Below are positions 11,882 through 13,953 of a stretch of DNA of 13,953 nucleotides, in pieces. Origin of the DNA: Patescibacteria group bacterium. Lineage in GTDB: Bacteria > Patescibacteriota > UBA1384 > XYA2-FULL-43-10 > CAINNR01. The stretch is taken from the NCBI GenBank assembly GCA_028690755.1, contig JAQVAO010000006.1:1-13953 (forward strand), in the 5' to 3' direction. How positions within the stretch are numbered: the first letter of the stretch is position 1; every line of letters starts with the position of its first letter. The position numbers were made by a program, and so were the translations under genes. The notes beneath the pieces were generated by a model, which saw nothing but the letters and a program-made list of their open reading frames with translations, was not told where the DNA came from and did not search any database.

Positions 11882-13953
11882 ATGAAAAAAGATGGCCTGA
11901 TCCAATTTATAAAGTTTGCTATTGTTGGAGTTGCCAATACTCTTGTTGACTGGTTAGTATATTACGGTCTTATACTCTACATTATCCCCGATGGCAGATC
12001 GACGGCTAAGGCGATCTCCTTTTTAGTTGCGGTGACAAATAGCTTTGTGCTAAATAGTATTTGGACTTTTCGAAAACAATTTTTGGAAGGGATTGAAGAT
12101 AAAAGTCTCAGAGGTTATCGGATAATGAACTATTTTGTCCGTTTTTTTATTGTCAGCATTGTTGGATTTGCAATTAACTTTTTTGCTTTTCAGACTGCTT
12201 TTTCATTCATATCCGGATCGGAATTTAGTGGTCTTTCTGATATCGGAGGGCTGATATTTGCTTCTGCTGCTGCCCTTGTTTGGAACTTTTTTATCAATAA
12301 ATTTTGGACCTACAAAACTTCAGGCGAGGAAAAAATGAGCAAGGAGGATCGAGAGAAAAAAGTTGTCTCTTTCAAATACAATCTATTTGCTGCTGGTCTT
12401 TTGATTGTAATGTTTTTCCTATCCTATTTCTCGATGAAAGGTGATTCCGGGATTGTTGACGAGATTGCTCATATTCCAGCTGGATATTCCTATGTCAAAT
12501 ATCAGGATTACCGCTTAAATCCGGAGCATCCGCCACTAGCAAAATATATCGCTGGGGTTCCATTGGCTTTTACTAGTTTGAACGGCTTAAAAGATGATTC
12601 TAGCTGGGCTGATGCTGGCCAGTGGAACAGCGGTTGGTATTTTCTTTATCGTGCCGGTAACAACGCTGATCATATCTTATTTTGGTCGAGGATTCCGATG
12701 ATACTTCTGGCCTTGCTTTTGGGAATTTTGCTTTATAAGTGGGCTACTGAGGAGCTGGGGCATAAAGTGGGACTTTTTGTTCTTTTCCTTTACACTTTTA
12801 CGCCGGAATTTCTTGCTCACAGCCACTATGTTACTACTGATGTCGCTGCAGCTCTTGGATTTACTTTGGCGGTTTATTTGTTCAACAAATACTTAAAACA
12901 AAAAACATTAAAATATCTAATCTTTGCCGGTGTTGCTTTTGGTATTGCTCAGCTTTTGAAATTTTCTGCTTTTCTGCTTTTTGGTATCTTTCCGTTAATG
13001 ATTCTGGCCAAAAGCTATTTGGAAACTCGTGGCGAAAAGAAAAGATTTTGGCCGGTTTTTGGTAGCTATTTCAAAAACTTTATTTATATTTCCCTGATCT
13101 CAATTGCCGTTGTTTGGATAGTCTATATTCCAATGGTTTGGAATACTTCGCCGGAGATCGAAAAGATGGTGATTGAAAAAAATCTAACCATGGATCCGAA
13201 ATTTGAACTTTTGCGGAATTTCTTGACCGCACTTGGCGGCAATCCAATTACTCGCGGCATCGGACATTATCTTCTGGGTGTTGCCTTGGTGTTTGCTCGT
13301 GTCGCGGGCGGTAACTACACATTTATTCTTGGTCATTTTTCTGACAAAGCGATCTCCTGGTTTTTCCCGGTTGCCATCATCCTAAAAACCCCGGCGGCAA
13401 TAATATTTCTAACAATTTTTTCACTAATTTACGTTTTTGTTAGAAAGCTAAAAAATGAATCGGAAAAATGGTTTCTGTGGTTGCTCGCGATTCCTGTTGC
13501 CGTTTATTGGGCGATAACTGTTCGCGGATCGCTAAATATCGGCACCAGACACCTAATGCCGACACTTCCTTTCCTTTATCTTTTCATCGGCTTTGTCTTG
13601 AAAGATGTTATTGAGAGCAAAAAATTAGCTGCAAATCTCGCTGTTGTTGCTATCGTGCTATCGTTGGCAATTCCGGTTGTTGCTGCTTATCCGAAATACA
13701 TCAGTTATTTTAATGAATTCACTTACGGCTATCCGAAATATAAAATGCTTGTTGATTCCTCTCTCGATTGGGGGCAGGACTTAAAAAGATTGGCAGCTTA
13801 TGTCGACGAAAATGAGATAAATGATATTAAGATAGATTATTTTGGTGGTGGGTTGGTTAATTACTACATTCCGCAGGCAACAGAGTGGCGCTCCGGTTAT
13901 GGCCCAACTAGCGGTTGGTTGGCAATTTCGGCGACTTTTTACCAGATGTCCAA
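11882..13953 (+). CDS. GtrA domain fused to a GT-C (GT39-like) glycosyltransferase, 3' end outside window
   Basis: The frame is open from ATG 11882 to the window end (690 codons), so the protein is incomplete. Residues about 8-146 are a GtrA-like four-helix domain (FIKFAIVGVANTLVDWLVY start, WNFFINKFWTYK end), a family linked to moving undecaprenyl-phosphate sugars across the membrane. Residues from about 165 are a multi-helix GT-C enzyme of the dolichyl/undecaprenyl-P-mannosyltransferase kind, with DEIAHIPAGY (D193, E194) and NPEHPPLAK (E215-H216) loop motifs and SSLDWGQDLKRLAAY. A single chain would thus flip and then transfer a sugar on the outer face. The SD AGGAGG at 11873-11878 is only three bases from the ATG. 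An internal ATG at 12335 follows AGGCGAGG only loosely. Confidence 0.85.
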   Translation, partial: MKKDGLIQFIKFAIVGVANTLVDWLVYYGLILYIIPDGRSTAKAISFLVAVTNSFVLNSIWTFRKQFLEGIEDKSLRGYRIMNYFVRFFIVSIVGFAINFFAFQTAFSFISGSEFSGLSDIGGLIFASAAALVWNFFINKFWTYKTSGEEKMSKEDREKKVVSFKYNLFAAGLLIVMFFLSYFSMKGDSGIVDEIAHIPAGYSYVKYQDYRLNPEHPPLAKYIAGVPLAFTSLNGLKDDSSWADAGQWNSGWYFLYRAGNNADHILFWSRIPMILLALLLGILLYKWATEELGHKVGLFVLFLYTFTPEFLAHSHYVTTDVAAALGFTLAVYLFNKYLKQKTLKYLIFAGVAFGIAQLLKFSAFLLFGIFPLMILAKSYLETRGEKKRFWPVFGSYFKNFIYISLISIAVVWIVYIPMVWNTSPEIEKMVIEKNLTMDPKFELLRNFLTALGGNPITRGIGHYLLGVALVFARVAGGNYTFILGHFSDKAISWFFPVAIILKTPAAIIFLTIFSLIYVFVRKLKNESEKWFLWLLAIPVAVYWAITVRGSLNIGTRHLMPTLPFLYLFIGFVLKDVIESKKLAANLAVVAIVLSLAIPVVAAYPKYISYFNEFTYGYPKYKMLVDSSLDWGQDLKRLAAYVDENEINDIKIDYFGGGLVNYYIPQATEWRSGYGPTSGWLAISATFYQMS

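Noticed and set aside
1..13953. CRISPR arrays, insertion sequences, phage integrases or replication origins
   Set aside because: No direct-repeat arrays, transposase or integrase frames were found on reading both strands; the tRNA pair shows no duplicated 3' end as an attachment site.

Overview
The window looks like chromosomal DNA from a small-genome, low-GC bacterium, most plausibly a member of the Patescibacteria/CPR. This is inferred from gene content: an IleS2-type isoleucyl-tRNA synthetase, a shortened phosphoglucose isomerase, a DUF134/DUF5320 protein, many small membrane proteins and GtrA/GT-C cell-surface glycosyltransferases. Genes are tightly packed and often convergent. The code is standard: ileS has no internal UGA in 956 codons, and UGA is used as a stop elsewhere.

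Layout. 1-202 is the C-terminal end of a sortase. 215-1856 is a GC-rich island with two divergent genes: a PurM-like (AIR synthase family) gene on the minus strand, broken by one in-frame UGA, and an 89-residue conserved hypothetical on the plus strand. 1903-2403 (minus) encodes a DUF134 regulator with a C-terminal glycine-rich/zinc-ribbon module. Its consensus promoter carries a perfect Gram-positive-type LexA (SOS) box. 2511-5381 is ileS, divergent from it. 5442-6019 is a second GC-rich insert, with one tail-anchored protein of unknown function. 6005-6658 (minus) is a TM2 plus DUF2752 pair. 6871-7507 (plus) is a 60-residue membrane peptide followed by a HIT-family protein. pgi (minus) overlaps the HIT stop. 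tRNA-Gly(CCC) and tRNA-Thr(CGT) follow at 8703-8852. 8869-9949 (minus) is a membrane redox pair: an anchored thioredoxin-like protein and a membrane cytochrome-b5-domain protein. 10055 to the window end (plus) is an envelope glycosylation operon: a three-helix membrane protein, a GT2 membrane glycosyltransferase and a GtrA-GT-C fusion cut by the window edge.

How it fits together. Two themes are clear: envelope biogenesis (sortase, GT2, GtrA-GT-C) and extracytoplasmic redox (CxxC protein plus cytochrome b5 protein). The most unusual elements are the GC-rich genes. Hand counts of single 60-base lines gave 63 % GC at 901, 53 % at 1681 and 65 % at 5761, against 37 % in ileS at 3301. Each has a strong Shine-Dalgarno site and its own GC-rich terminator, and they look like acquired free-standing gene units set between housekeeping genes. 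The other points of note are the SOS box, a probable internal translation start inside the DUF134 gene, and a repeated inverted motif between the TM2 and HIT transcription units.
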